A stretch of DNA of 64,000 bases. Origin: Prosapia bicincta. Its lineage: Eukaryota > Arthropoda > Insecta > Hemiptera > Cercopidae. Positions 12,408 through 24,704 of this stretch are shown here, piece by piece. The notes under the pieces are model-generated. The model made no database searches and was not told where the DNA came from. It saw only the letters and a list, made by a program, of their open reading frames with translations. Both the position numbers and the translations under genes were made by a program. The stretch spans positions 62,445,168-62,509,167 of the forward strand of contig JBAIZL010000004.1 in NCBI GenBank assembly GCA_036971475.1, given 5' to 3'. Numbering within the stretch: position 1 is the stretch's first letter; each line of letters opens with the position of its first letter.

Positions 12408-12425
12408 GCCCCACGTTGGGCGCCA
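12408..12425 (-). promoter_or_regulatory. Primer-binding site of the gypsy-like element
   Basis: On the - strand the site reads TGGCGCCCAACGTGGGGC, the classical form that pairs with a tRNA 3' end (TGG opposite CCA). It sits two bases after an LTR end reading TTACA and about 180 bases before the gag ATG. It fixes the position of the 5' LTR boundary at 12428. Confidence 0.85.
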
Positions 12426-12555
12426 AATGTAATTTTCTTTTTTTATTATAGTTTATGTATGATTCTTTAAAATGTATTTTTTCAAAAATTGTCTTTAATA
12501 AAATTTCTCAATTATTTAGTTCAAGGTAGGTTAGTAAATTTTCTAATTTATTTTA

Positions 12556-14277
12556 CTTCTTACTTCTTACTTCTTATTACGAGCTTCCAAGGTTGGCCTC
12601 GATGGCTCGATGTCTCCTATACACACACTCTGCCAATGACCAGAAACAACTTTCTTTCAAGATTCTGTCCAGGGTACATTCCCGTCCTAGTTGCTTTATC
12701 AAGGGACTCCTTGTTGCTGCTGTTACAGGACACTTCAAAAGTATGTGCTCTAATGTTTCCTCTTCTTGCTTGCACACTCCACAGATAGAGTCGTTAGTAA
12801 TATGAAACCTTTTCAAATATGTATTGGTGACAATGTGTCCCATACGAGCTCGTGCCGCAAAAGATGCCACTGAACGTGATAATGACTTGAAGATCTTTGG
12901 ATCATTAGGTTGTTTTTGTAATGAATAATATTCGCGCCCAGTATTGCATTCTCTCCATTTCTTTCTCCAACAGATGTAAGATTCTTTATCAACTGCCTCT
13001 TTGCAATTAGTTAAGGAGTAACAACTTTCAGGAGAAGGAAACAAGTTGCAAGACGCCTTGGCAGATCTGTCAGCTTCCTCATTCCCAGGAACACCACAAT
13101 GACTGGGGATCCATTGAAATACAATATTTTTCTGTTCTAAGTTTTTTAACAATTTAGTTATTTCAGATGTTCGAAAATGGTAGTCTGTAGTGTGCTGTAC
13201 TTGAAGGGCTTGAAGGGCCGACCTGGAATCGGTAAGAATGCAGATGTTCTGTGCATCCATAGTATTGCTAAAAACCAAAGCAGCATTTAAGGCCATCAAT
13301 TCAGCATTCATACTTGAAGAGGAATCGCAGGGCACATAGTAATCCTCGTTTAATTCTGGACAATGAAAAGCTGCACCTCCCCTATGGTTCTCTTTATCAA
13401 CGGAACCATCTGTGTAGATTTTTACAAAGTTGTTATATGTGGTGTTTATCAATTCCATTGCGACAGATTTTAGTAGGTGAGGTGAATCTTCTTTTGTGAG
13501 TGAACCAGGAATTTCAAGATTGGTTTTTATTGGGATTCGAAGCCAGGGTTGTTGTTCCAAAACAACTGGAATTTTTTCTGATTCCATTGTGTTTAATGAT
13601 TCGCAGGGTTTGTTATGATGGTAGAACAGTGACTGTCGGATGTTAGTTACCAATGCAATGTTAGAAAGAGTGTTAAGTGAAATTGCCTTCATCTGAAAAT
13701 GTTTCTTCCACATTCTGTTTTTTATATATAAGTCAAAGGGCATGACTGACAGTTCAATTTCCATAGACTGTATACTTGTGGTTTTTGGACAACCCAAACA
13801 AATCCTCAGAGATGAGTTCTGTAATATTTGTAATTTTCGAATATGAGTTTCAGCTGTTCCACCCCAAACTTCACAACAATACATGATTTTTGATCTTACA
13901 AAGGACAAATAAAAATTCCTTAATATATATGTATCTGCTCCCCATGCCCTGCTGGCTATAACTTTCAACGCTTTTATTCTATTTGCACATTTGTCCGCTA
14001 TGAAATGGACATGTTCTTTCCACAGTAGTTTTGGATCTAGTTTAATACCCAGAAGTACAGGATTTGGGTTATGCCGCAGTACGTTTCCATTTAAGTTTAT
14101 AACTGGTTTATAGTTTTTGTGCAAGTATCGCCTGGAGAAGAAGCATACTTCAGTTTTTGATAGTGAAATGGTTAGTCCCCATTTTTCAGACCACTCAGAG
14201 ATTTTGGTAAGTGCCTTTTCCAGTTGGTGAGTAGAAGCAGTTGGGTCTTTATCAGTGGCCCAGATAGTGACATCATC
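12556..14277 (-). mobile_element. 5'-truncated LINE with RNase H
   Basis: This 1.7-kb insertion is flanked by identical 16-bp direct repeats (12540-12555 and 14278-14293, reading TTTCTAATTTATTTTA), a target-site duplication. Its 3' end has TAAGAAG-type short tandem repeats just after the stop, as in I/Jockey-group LINEs. The 5' end is truncated inside the reverse transcriptase palm at the DDVTIWA motif. The single clean target duplication and intact frame point to a recent insertion. Confidence 0.88.
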
Positions 14278-14279
14278 TT
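12577..14279 (-). CDS. LINE ORF2 C-terminal part: RT remnant, RNase H, Cys-His motif
   Basis: An uninterrupted frame of about 565 codons that enters from the 5' truncation (DDVTIWATDKDP, the end of the RT palm with its catalytic aspartates) and ends in TAA at 12577. After the RT thumb region comes an RNase H domain with all four acidic residues: YTDGS, MNAELMALNAAL, LTDSRSALQAL and GNEEADRSAKAS. A C-terminal CGVC...HILLKC motif typical of I/R1/Jockey-group elements follows. Endonuclease and most of the RT are missing. The clade is not fixed without alignment. It lies inside the gypsy-like LTR. Confidence 0.9.
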
Positions 14280-14925
14280 TCTAATTTATTTTAAGATAAA
14301 TAAATATTCTAGAGCTTTCTTTTTTTTAATAAGAAGTTTAATGTATCATTTAAAACAATTTCTTAGCAATTATAAGTTCTATGAATAAATTACAATTTTT
14401 TTCTTTTTTTAGGTTTTACAAATTTACTATAAGTTTCCTCTATTGTAATAAGTCTTATTACTCTAAATTGTATTTCTCTTTTGGCTTAGCCTAAATTGAT
14501 TTTAATTTTGGTTTAGCACAAGCTCTCTTAATCTCGGGTTATCTGGTAGGTTTTAAATTTTGAATAATGAAATCTTATTTGGCACTCTGAAGTACAAGAA
14601 CAAAAAAATCTAAGCTATAAATGTTATAAACTATGTTACAAATTAATTTATTTCTAGGTAAAATTGTCCCTTAATATTCTTTCTAAATGTTTTTTTTTAT
14701 AGTATAATTTTATAATAAATCCACTGGTTTCTTTTTCTTTTATAAATGTCTGATTGCAAAATTTCAAAATGTAGTAATGGATCTAGCCTAGATACTTAGT
14801 GTTTTAGATTGTAGATTCCACTTTTTGGCCTTTATCAAAATATTTAATAAATTTTTTCTAAATAAATCGTTTCAATTAATTTTCTTGAAAGTATTTTGTA
14901 TTGTTAATTGAATTTGAGACTAACA

Positions 14926-15673
<748 letters not shown>

Positions 15674-15679
15674 CCAACT

Positions 15680-15960
15680 AGCCTTATCTCTTTTCCCCTG
15701 ACAGACTTATATAAACTATAATCACTCATATGTTCATGGAAACAATATATATATCTTTAATCTGTGCATCTGTGACATCTGATTTCTACTCTACACAATC
15801 TGTGATTACAATTATTTTATTTCATTCTCTCATATTTCTTTTTGTGTTTTCTCTTCGATTGATAAAGACCACTGTGTGGTCGAAATATATCATTGTTTAA
15901 GTGCCTTTATGTGTTACTATTTCAAGACTACAGAGTGGACTCTTACCAAGGTAAGTCTGT
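15680..15960 (+). mobile_element. Probable Penelope-like terminus with hammerhead-like motif
   Basis: At 15859-15885 is a TTGATAA-A-GACCAC-TGT-GTGGTC-GAAA arrangement, like the motif in the Penelope tail at 54371-54400 but with a different stem. No coding sequence. The assignment rests on this motif alone. Confidence 0.4.
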
Positions 15961-15983
15961 CAGTCTCCTAGTCCAAAAAATCT

Positions 15984-16043
15984 ATATATATATATATATA
16001 TATATATCGCAATATGTATTATTGTGTTTTGACTTATGATCTT

Positions 16044-16086
<43 letters not shown>

Positions 16087-16087
16087 A
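15984..16087. repeat. AT and AT/GT microsatellites
   Basis: (AT)n at about 15984-16007 and (AT)n(GT)n at 16042-16087. The second may be the 3' tail of the - strand LINE that ends just to its right. Confidence 0.9.
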
Positions 16088-16099
16088 TAATCACTTTTC

Positions 16100-16641
16100 A
16101 AAAAGTTCTCCTTACACCCATACTCCAGTTTTCCCTGTCCATTCATTCATCCTATTCAAGGGCTCTCTCTTCAGTCTCGTTGTAAATTCCTTCTATCTAG
16201 GACCTTCTTGGATGACCTTGTTTTCGTTTTCCCTGTAGTTTCCATCTCAATATCTCTTTGGCAGGCACTCTTCGATCATCCATTGTACATGACCAAAGCA
16301 TATTAACTGGTTATTTATTATTTTTTTATTTCCTCCGTTATTCCGTGTAGGACGTCCATAATTTCTCTTATTCTCTTGTTTAGTACTCTTTCTTGGAGAT
16401 CTGTGCCAAAAGTCCATCTTAGTTGCATTTAGTAATTTTCCCAATCTATCTTGATTTAACATACTTCACTTTGTACAATACTTTTAATAATGGTATTACA
16501 TATATCTTTTTGTTTTCTTTTGTGATATTTTTATCACACAGGATACTATTTAAGGTGTGAAAGACTGTTCGGTCGTGCATATTTCTATCTTCTTATTACT
16601 TCATCAAGTGTGTCATCTGTTGTTATTTTTTGACCCAAATG
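16100..16641 (-). pseudogene. LINE 3' part (left piece, split by mariner)
   Basis: On the - strand it matches the C-terminal end of a common LINE polymerase: ITTDDTLDEVIRR, CNTIIKSIV, KMDFWHRSPRKS, NNQLICFGHVQWM and EECLPKRY, then a KRKQGHPRRS-type tail. The GHV-x2-M...LPKR tail is characteristic of these elements. There are several stops and frameshifts. Its 5' continuation is at 17942-18235, beyond the inserted mariner. Confidence 0.75.
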
Positions 16642-17939
16642 CAATGTGTTGCTATAAAGTAACAAGACTTTTGTTGTAACTCACTCACTTTTTATTTTTT
16701 CTCAACTTTTCACTTCCCCTTCAATATACCTCTTCTCTTATCCCTACAATTTTCAATTCGAATTTTCCATTGTTCGAAAAAGTGTTTAAAGTTATCCAAA
16801 AGGTTTTTCATGAGCTCTGTCGCTTTTTCCTTCACTGCATCCCCTGTATCATATCTGGTTCCTTTTAAGGCTTCTTTTACTTTTAGGAACATAAAACAGT
16901 CATACGGGGCAAGGTCAGGTGAGTAGGGTATGGATGCTCCAACACAAGAATACCATCCTTGGCCAAAAGTGACTTCACAACCATTGTACTTTGAGCTGGA
17001 GCGTTGTCATGATGCAGAATCCACGATTTGTTTTTCCACAACTCCGGTCACTTTCTTATTATTCATGGAAGGTAACCTAAAACTCAAGATAGTACTCTTT
17101 ATTGACTGTCTGCCCCTCAGGAACCCAATTTATGTATACAACTCTACGGATGTCGAAAAAAAACAATCATTATGACCATGAACTTTGATTTCAACATTTG
17201 AGCTTTCTTCAGTCTTGGTGAATTTGGGCTCTTCTAATGCTGGGACTTAGTTTCTGGGTCATAGGTAAAAAACTATGATTCATCACATGTAATGACTCTC
17301 TCCAACAGTTTAGGATCCTTCTTGATATTTTTCAAGATGTCGGAGCGAATTTTTAATCATTAGTATCTTTGTTCATTCACAAGGTTTTTGGGGACCATTT
17401 TGGCACACACTTTTCTCATGTTGAAATGTTCATGTAAAATTTGTTGAACTAATTCTTTATCGATATATAGAGTTTCTGCCAATGCACAAATACTTAACCA
17501 GCGATCCATACTTAATGGATAATATTTCCAATTTTTTCAATGGTTTCATCTGTTTTCGAATTTGATAGCCATCCTGAGCATGGATGATCTTCAACATCCT
17601 CTCGTCCTTCTTTAAAACGTTTATACTACTCAAAAACCCATTGCATGTGATATACACTTGCTATAAAAGAAAATGGGGCTCTGTGGTGGGTTTACCAAGT
17701 TTCACTAAGAATTTCAAGTTGCAACGTTGCTCAATCAAAACATACCATTTTTCCGATGAGCGAGAAAACACAGTGCGACACTAATGAAGCCTGCAGCTCA
17801 ACTGAGCAAGCTAAGGTCGTTCAACCAGCTGGGATGTGGAGGGGGATGTCAGGGAACACGGCTATATGATAAGGAACCTTGAGACTTGCACAGTATGGCC
17901 CACAGAGAGCCAGTCTCGTTACTTTATAGCCACACCTTG
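16642..17939 (-). mobile_element. Decayed mariner, nested in a LINE
   Basis: Terminal inverted repeats at 16642-16668 and 17912-17939 share GCTATAAAGTAAC(A/G)AGACT. The span of 1298 bases is the usual mariner length. A TA flanks the right end; the left is TG, probably mutated. Transposase pieces on the - strand are broken: HTH region (17657-17457, KPLKKLEILSIKYGSLVKYL), the catalytic block SWILHHDNAPAQST (about 17030) and the C-terminus (16892-16710, KEALKGTRYDTGDAVKEKAT). Multiple stops; inactive. Confidence 0.88.
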
Positions 17940-17941
17940 TA

Positions 17942-18235
17942 AGAGTATTGTGAACATTTTTTAATTTAATTCCGTATTGAAGAAATAAGTCTTGTTGTTG
18001 ACCACATATACTCTGTTTTACTGAAGTTGATCTTTAATCTCCACTTTGTATATTCTTCGAATAGTTTTCTTGTCATATATTCATATCTTCATAATCTTGG
18101 GCTATTATGACATAATCATATATGTAACAAGGTCTATAGGCATATAACATATTATTTTCTAGTGGTATACCCTGTAGAGATGGATACTTTTTCATATAAG
18201 TTGATTTCTTTTATTAGTTACTGTATTGGCAACAT
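17942..18235 (-). pseudogene. LINE reverse transcriptase (right piece)
   Basis: The - strand reads a palm-domain piece, YDYVIIAQDYEDM (equivalent of F/YADD-QVIIA), followed in another frame by KWRLKINFSKTEYMW. It is the upstream part of the LINE whose tail lies at 16100-16641. Degenerate. Confidence 0.65.
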
Positions 18236-18690
18236 ACTTAAAACTTGACAAGTTGTTTTGTTATTAATTTTTAGTACCAAATTATACCTTTCTTGAGAAC
18301 AACTCCAAATGATTTCTTTTCCTGTAGGCCGCTTGTTTGTTGTCAGATCTTTTGTACCTCCAAAAGTGGGGCAGTCAAATAACGGTCTTGTTATTACTTT
18401 CTTCTGCAAAGTCATGTCGTCACCTTTTCGTTACATCACAGTTTCAACAGTCAACACACATAAATGTCACAAAATGCCAATAGTTGCAGATGTATTGCGA
18501 AAACAGCAAGATCAGACTAAACAAAACACTAATCCATTGCAATTACAACCGACAAATACAGACTGACAAGACAATTTGGAAGAGAGGGAGTGTCTCGTTA
18601 TCAGTTCAAGTGAGAAAAAAATACTATGCCTATTACATTCAAATTTTTCTGCTATGAAAAGTTTAATCATTGACATCAAGATAATTACAA
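18236..18690. other. Open frames of unknown origin
   Basis: Open frames on both strands (18309-18566 + and 18415-18218 -) with no recognised motif. Probably chance. Confidence 0.3.
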
Positions 18691-18699
18691 AGATAATTA

Positions 18700-18920
18700 C
18701 AACAACCAACTTCAGTTTATTTACTGATAAAATTAACTTTGCTTTTATTTGAAATATTCAAACATCACATAACACAAAAACAACATATCTTGAACAACTG
18801 ACTTCAAATCTAAAACCACATAGTGCTTAAACGACCACTTTTTCATCACATAGCACAACAAGCCTATCCCACACCCCTCCACACTCATAAATCATCTGCT
18901 TACAACCTTGAACAATTGCT
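18700..18920 (+). mobile_element. Penelope-like tail fragment
   Basis: Similar to 58365-58510: GAAATATTCAAA, ACACAAAAACAACATATCTT, AACGACCAC, CTCATAAATC. Related more distantly to 34070-34170. Non-coding. Confidence 0.55.
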
Positions 18921-19656
18921 CAGGAACAAAGTTTCAATAATGAAAAATTTCTAAAAAAAAAATAACTTACTTTGAATAAAATGTACTTCATTCAGTTGTA
19001 GTTGAAAGCTAAGACGTGACACCCCTTATCCACATGGACTGTTCACTGAAACACTTTAAAATTACTTAACTTGAAATTTTCACTAAACGAATAAATTACA
19101 CAAATCTCTCACTAACTACTTGACCATGTGCTGACACTTTTGAGGTTGGAAAGATTCAATGGGAAAATAATAATGAGGCAAGTGAAGTCAGTAATTATTT
19201 AAATTTTATAAAATAAACATCTCTTTGATTTGAGTATGATCTCAACACTTATTTGAAAAAGGTCTTAAAGATACAAATGGATGAAACCACATGCAAGAAT
19301 GAGCCAAAATGGCAGAGAGAAAACCAAGATGAGAAGAGAGATGAGTATCTTGTCTGAGTGGTTGTTTAACACTCCTAAAAGAGGGTGAGAATTTGGGAGA
19401 AGACCAAGTCATATGCCTGTTGAGGATAGTTGCCACTAACCCAAGTTACGTAGAACATAGAAGAGAATCCGTGAAATTATGGACGTGTGTTACACAGTAG
19501 ATTGTGCGTCGTAGATCGTTTGATAGATGGGTTAAAACTATTAAAGAGGTTAGAATCTGAAAAAACTCATATTTTTACAAACATTTGGATTTTAGCAAAC
19601 AAACTTATTATTTCATTTATAATCAATTCCATTAAAATACAATGACCAGAAAATAT
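18921..19656. other. No gene recognised
   Basis: Non-coding flank. A 64-codon - strand frame at 19436-19242 has no recognisable motif. Confidence 0.4.
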
Positions 19657-20945
19657 GTGAATGGTTTTTGATCCGACTGTATATCACAACAATGTGAGTG
19701 GGGAGAACCGATTCATTGACTCTCGTACCTTCGCTCAATGCCATTACAGTTGCAATGGAGTCATAGAACACAGATTGTGCTTTTGTCAGAGACTGATTTT
19801 AGTAACGGTTATTCAGTCGTCTAATCCTAGCATTTGTTTTGTACAAAATTAAAGTAAGTAGACATGGTAGTGTTCGCAATCCCAATACAATAATGCGTTG
19901 GATTAAAAATTTTAGAGAAACTGCTTCGTCTTTAAAATGGAAACCTAAAGGCCATGTAGTATTCATACTCCCAAAGACACAGAAGAAGTTTTACAATTTT
20001 CAAGAGCCAGAAGTCCACTTCGCCCTGTAACCCATTATGGAGCTGTGCTAAGAATATCAGATCGGAGTATGTGTAGAATTTTGCGTTTGGATCTTCATTC
20101 ATTTTCATCCGTATAAAATCATAACTGCAAGAACTAAACAAACATAATTTTCAAAACTGAAGAGAGTATGCACAATCAATTCTGAACATTTTAACTAAAG
20201 ATTCAATATTCAATGTCAGATGAGGGCCATTTTCATCTATCTGGTTGTGTTAATAACCACAATCTCTGGTACTAGGGGGTAGAAAATCCCCGTAGCCTAC
20301 ACGAAAAACCACTACATTGTGAACGTGTGACAGTTTGGTGCGCAGTGGCTAAATTTGGATTGATAGCTCCATATTTTTACCAAGAGAACGGTCAAGCAGT
20401 TTCGATTACTTAAAGATGTTATGTTGAAATGCTACATAATTTCCTTACACCAGAGTTACAATGCCGTGAACTTTATACTGCAAATGTTTAGCTCCAACAA
20501 GATTGGGCTACTGCTGACACCATAAGAGTGTCAATGAATGTGTTAAGAGAAATGTTTCCAGAACATGTTATTTCAAGAAATGGTGAACTTTCATGGTCTG
20601 CTCGCTCCCCAGATCTTTTTTTTTGGGGTTATTTGAAATCGAAAGTGTATGTCAGAAGCCCATGAACAACTGAAGATCTGAAACTAGTAATTTGCAATTC
20701 GCTACCGAAAGATATGATCTTGAAGGTAATGGATAATTTCCAGATACAATTACATGAATATGTGCAGAATATGGCTTATCACTTCACTGACATAATTTTT
20801 TAAACAAAATATGCGAAAATTATTGCGAATTTTATAATTTTAGTGTGTTAATTAAAAATGCCAAGAAATGAAGTTTCAAATCTTTCATAAATTTTGTTAA
20901 AATATGTAATTTCTTATTAGTTTTATTTACTTAAAAACCATCCAC
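19657..20945 (+). mobile_element. Decayed DDE transposon with DUF4817-type transposase
   Basis: Ends share an inverted GTG(A/G)ATGGTTTTT (19657-19669 and 20933-20945), giving 1289 bases. The + strand has broken pieces of an arthropod transposase of the Tc1/mariner relatives that carry an N-terminal DUF4817 domain: RNPNTIMRWIKNFRETASSL (about 19875), FHPYKIITAR (about 20100), VTVWC (about 20330), LQQDWATADT (about 20490, catalytic block), SMNVLREMFPEHVISRNGEL and WSARSPD...FFWGYLKSKVYV (about 20600). Many stops and frameshifts; inactive. Confidence 0.8.
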
Positions 20946-21219
20946 TATTTCTGCTGGTCCCTTTACTTTCTTACTAGATTAATTTGATACTATGTTGCTA
21001 GATTGTAAACTAGTATGAAATGGTCTATTTTATAAAGAAACATCAAGTTCATACAGTTTCACGTGTGTTTTTCAAGTAACATATGTAACTGTACAAATCT
21101 TAGTGATTTACTTTTTTTTGCACAATCACTGGCATAATTGAGGCTGCTAAGCATTTTTAAATATTTGTGTGATATAGCCTTTCCCAGCGGATGCATCATT
21201 GATACATAGAATTTTCTCA

Positions 21220-21500
21220 TCTAAAAGGGGTAATAAAACAAATATTAGCTTCGTACAAAATGTTACAAATATTGGTTGCTGGTATGGTTAGTATGAAATA
21301 AGGCAGTGTATGAATTTACATCAGGAAATAAGGTGTTGTGTAATTTTAGTCTTAGGCTATATTTTTTCAAAATTGTAAATTTTTGGGCCATCTCTGTGAA
21401 CTAATTTTTTCTTGCTATGCCTTAAATCTGTCTATATTGCAAGGTAATATTTTATTTGCAATAAAATTAAGTAGTTGGTTCAATATATACCTTTGAAAAA
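21220..21500 (+). repeat. Unknown dispersed repeat, copy 1
   Basis: Matches the reverse complement of 24700-24965 over about 260 bases at roughly four in five positions. Landmarks are GGTATGGTTAG, ATGAAATAAGG, AATAAGGTGTTG and TCTCTGTGAACTAAT. No coding sequence; family unknown. Confidence 0.7.
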
Positions 21501-21917
21501 TTTTTTTACAATAATACCTAGACCCTTAATCAGATCACTGAGATAATATTTAATATATTAAAATTATTTAAAAATGAACGTATAGTACACCAAGAGTGAT
21601 ACAGTATTTTGTTTTTCAACTGTAGGTGACATTACGGTTATACATTAGATATTCTATTCTACAAACTGTACATGACATCAGAGTCTATATACTGGTGATG
21701 ATGTGATACAACCTAGATAATGGAGATGGTTATATAGTCCCGTTGAGAATGTTTTACTTTAATAAGATTTTTAAATTTATTTTATTTTAAGTTGTTGACA
21801 ATTGTGATATGTTGAGAGTTCCTACTTAAATAATAATTCAAAACATTATTATAATTAAAAAAAAACCTTATAGTTAAATAGAAGCGGTTGATTTGCGAGT
21901 CAGGTACAACTGTTTAT

Positions 21918-22148
21918 TTATACAGGGAACGTTTCAATAACGGGTACGTTAATGTCTTCATGCATGTTTTGCCAGTTCACTATCACGGTAATCCTCTCCT
22001 GGATCAGCCCTTGGTCATGGGGTAGAATCTTACTCTCTATCTCTCTCCTCCTCGCTATCGCTCCATGTATTTCACGGATTTTTAAGATTGTTTTTAGTGA
22101 AACATTGTTTTCCCAAAAACAATTACTTAGTGATTTCCACACACCCAA
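21918..22148 (-). other. Unassigned open frame
   Basis: A 76-codon frame (GVWKSLSNCFWENNVSLKTI...) of less AT-rich sequence than its flanks. It has no motif I recognise. It lies upstream of MMAB on the other strand; it may be transposon debris or chance. Confidence 0.2.
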
Positions 22149-22883
22149 TAAATCTTTTCACAAATTTGTGTAATAGATGAGTGATGGGCTTTATATGGTG
22201 TTCAACTATTACATTTGGGTTAAATAGTACCTCAACAGCAGTTTTATAGTAGTAAATGATTTTTACAGACTGTATTTGAGAGTTGTAGAAATGTCCTTAA
22301 GAACATCTCACTAACTCGGTGAAATAAAACCTTTACTAATACTTTTGCAGACCACAAATGTTGCCATTCACACACTTGTCAATGCAAAATAACTATGTAG
22401 AAATAGCTATTATTACTTGTGCACAGCTGCCTATTAAATGTTTTTCTCTTACTCCTCACCATTACACAAACTAATAGCTATTCATCTTTTAAGTAGAATG
22501 TACAAAAATTGGGAAAACATAATAAAATTAACAAATCAGTAAGTTTTACTTTGTGAATGCCATGTATAACATTAGTGATTACTCATCTTCCCTACTATTG
22601 TCTAAAGGAAAAAAAAAATTAAAAATCCAAGAAATTGAAAACAGTAAATTTCTAAAGAAAAACTTTTAAAAATCTTACTCTTAAATTGATAAGATAAATC
22701 GAGTATTAACGATAAATTGTAAAAGTTTACATCCCTGTATAAAATTTCATATATCGATTTCACAAAACCCTTTTCTATCGTTATAATTTGAGACTCAATA
22801 CATAAGAGAATAACCTACAAAATTAACGCAATTAATATTTTCCTCTGTTTAACTGATCTTACAAAATGTTTGCACTGTTACAG

Positions 22884-23066
22884 CTGTTCAAGCAAGGTGC
22901 CTTCAAATAGTTCCTGTGAAAAAGAGAAGGATGGAGATGGCAATCTGTTGCCATTTTCCCGTTCTGGTGATTTTGGTTCTTCACTTGCAAAAGGCATTTG
23001 TATTCCGAAAGATAACAGAATTTTTGAAGCTATTGGAGCAACAGATGAGTTATTGTCTTATCTTGG
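22884..23066 (+). CDS. MMAB: MMAB exon A (first recognised exon)
   Basis: The exon carries the ATP-binding loop (SGDFGSS) and the conserved FEAIGATDELLSYLG segment. The acceptor is inferred as TTACAG ending at 22883 after a pyrimidine-rich tract. The same frame is open back to a stop near 22789 but holds no in-frame ATG, so this is probably not the first exon. The donor is GTATGT at 23067; the exon ends two bases into a glycine codon. The acceptor is less certain than the donor. Confidence 0.85.
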
Positions 23067-24618
23067 GTATGTGATTTATAGATAATGGTTTTAGAAATTA
23101 TGTGTCTGCATGTATAACAATACGTCATATTTATTTACATTAGAGCGTCGAAAATCCGGATCAATTGGGACAGAGACCAGTCCGGACTATTGATCAGTCC
23201 GAATTTTCAAACGACCTCTAAACTACTATGTATTATTGAGATTTCATTAACTACAATCTGTTTTAATGGTTACAGTATCATGTATGTTTAAATTAAACCA
23301 GGAAATATTACAAAATAGACATCAGAGGGCTTAAAAATAGAAACGAATTTAGTGAAAGAACATACAATGTACATAGTAATACATAGCACAGAAAGTGAAA
23401 AAGAAAACATGCCGGTACAAACATATTGAGTAAAAATGTCATTTATGGTTTTTTGATGAAACTCGTATTATATCACAAATCAGCTAAAGATTAAGTTTAA
23501 TGATAACTTTCACCATTTTGCTGATTGGTTACAATACCTTGGTATTGGTTAGCATGTAGAATATACAAATCTTAAAAAATTAAAATTATGATTTAATATA
23601 ATGTAAGTTGCGATTTAAATTTAGTTATGACACATTTTTTCGGAATTGATGTATCTTCTTTAATTCTATAATTAAAGATAACACTTAGTTTAGATGTGTA
23701 TTGTAGAGGTGCCGAGCGCCTCGCTGTTCACATGCATGCTGAAACGATTAAGATTTGCGATGCTCCGGATTACTGAGGCTCTACAGTATATTTAAAACTA
23801 TCAATTTAGCATAGTGATAATCAACATATCAAAACAACATACTTATTGTTCATAAAATTAAAAATAATGTATATATATATATATATAGAAGTGTAATATT
23901 GTCTATGAAAAGGATTGTTAATACAGAAAGCACTAGGATAAGGATAAGAACATGTTCTGGTCTAGGATAAAGTGGGGATTATAGAACATATGCAGTGTAG
24001 TATACCTAAAGTAAATACTTTCTATGAGGGACATAGTCGAGTATTTATTCGTTTCTTCAGGGAGGAGGAAATTTGATAAGGAAGGATATGGGAAATAAAG
24101 AGGGAGATATTGAACCCCCTGAAATTAATATCTTCCTATAGAATGGGTAAATAACATTATGTTGAGTGAGATAGTGTTGAAATCTGAGTTTTGTCCGTTT
24201 TTTTTTTCAGAGTAGTTCGGTATATTGATTGACTGGAATACTGCAAGTTGTCTTTTTCATTTGCTGTAAAGAATGTATTGTAGAAGATTATTGTTATGCT
24301 AAGGTGTAAAAACTCCTCTCTGGAACAACAAATTTAACAATATGTGATTGGAAAGCAGCTAAATTTCACTAGGATTAAACAAGAAAATAAAGGAAAAATT
24401 GTTTATAAAAATTAAGAACACAAGACAAGCCAATGAAGAAACGCTACACGTTTGAATGATTGAAACGAATGATTAAAACTGAAAAAAATGGTGTATAAAA
24501 AAAATTTAATTATCTCAAATATATGATATTAATTTTGTCATAAATTATTCAGTTGAAGTTTTGATCCTCCATTTGATAAATAGAAATAGTGTCAATTTGT
24601 AAAACTTTCAGAGATTTT

Positions 24619-24704
<86 letters not shown>

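Larger units (their letters stand above)
12428..14925 (-). mobile_element. 5' LTR of the gypsy-like element, split by a LINE
   Basis: The inner end is set by the primer-binding site. The outer end is inferred at about 14925, where the - strand reads TGTTAGTCTC. Without the LINE (and one copy of its target duplication) the LTR would be about 760 bases. No second LTR was found in the window, so the outer boundary is not confirmed. Confidence 0.5.
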
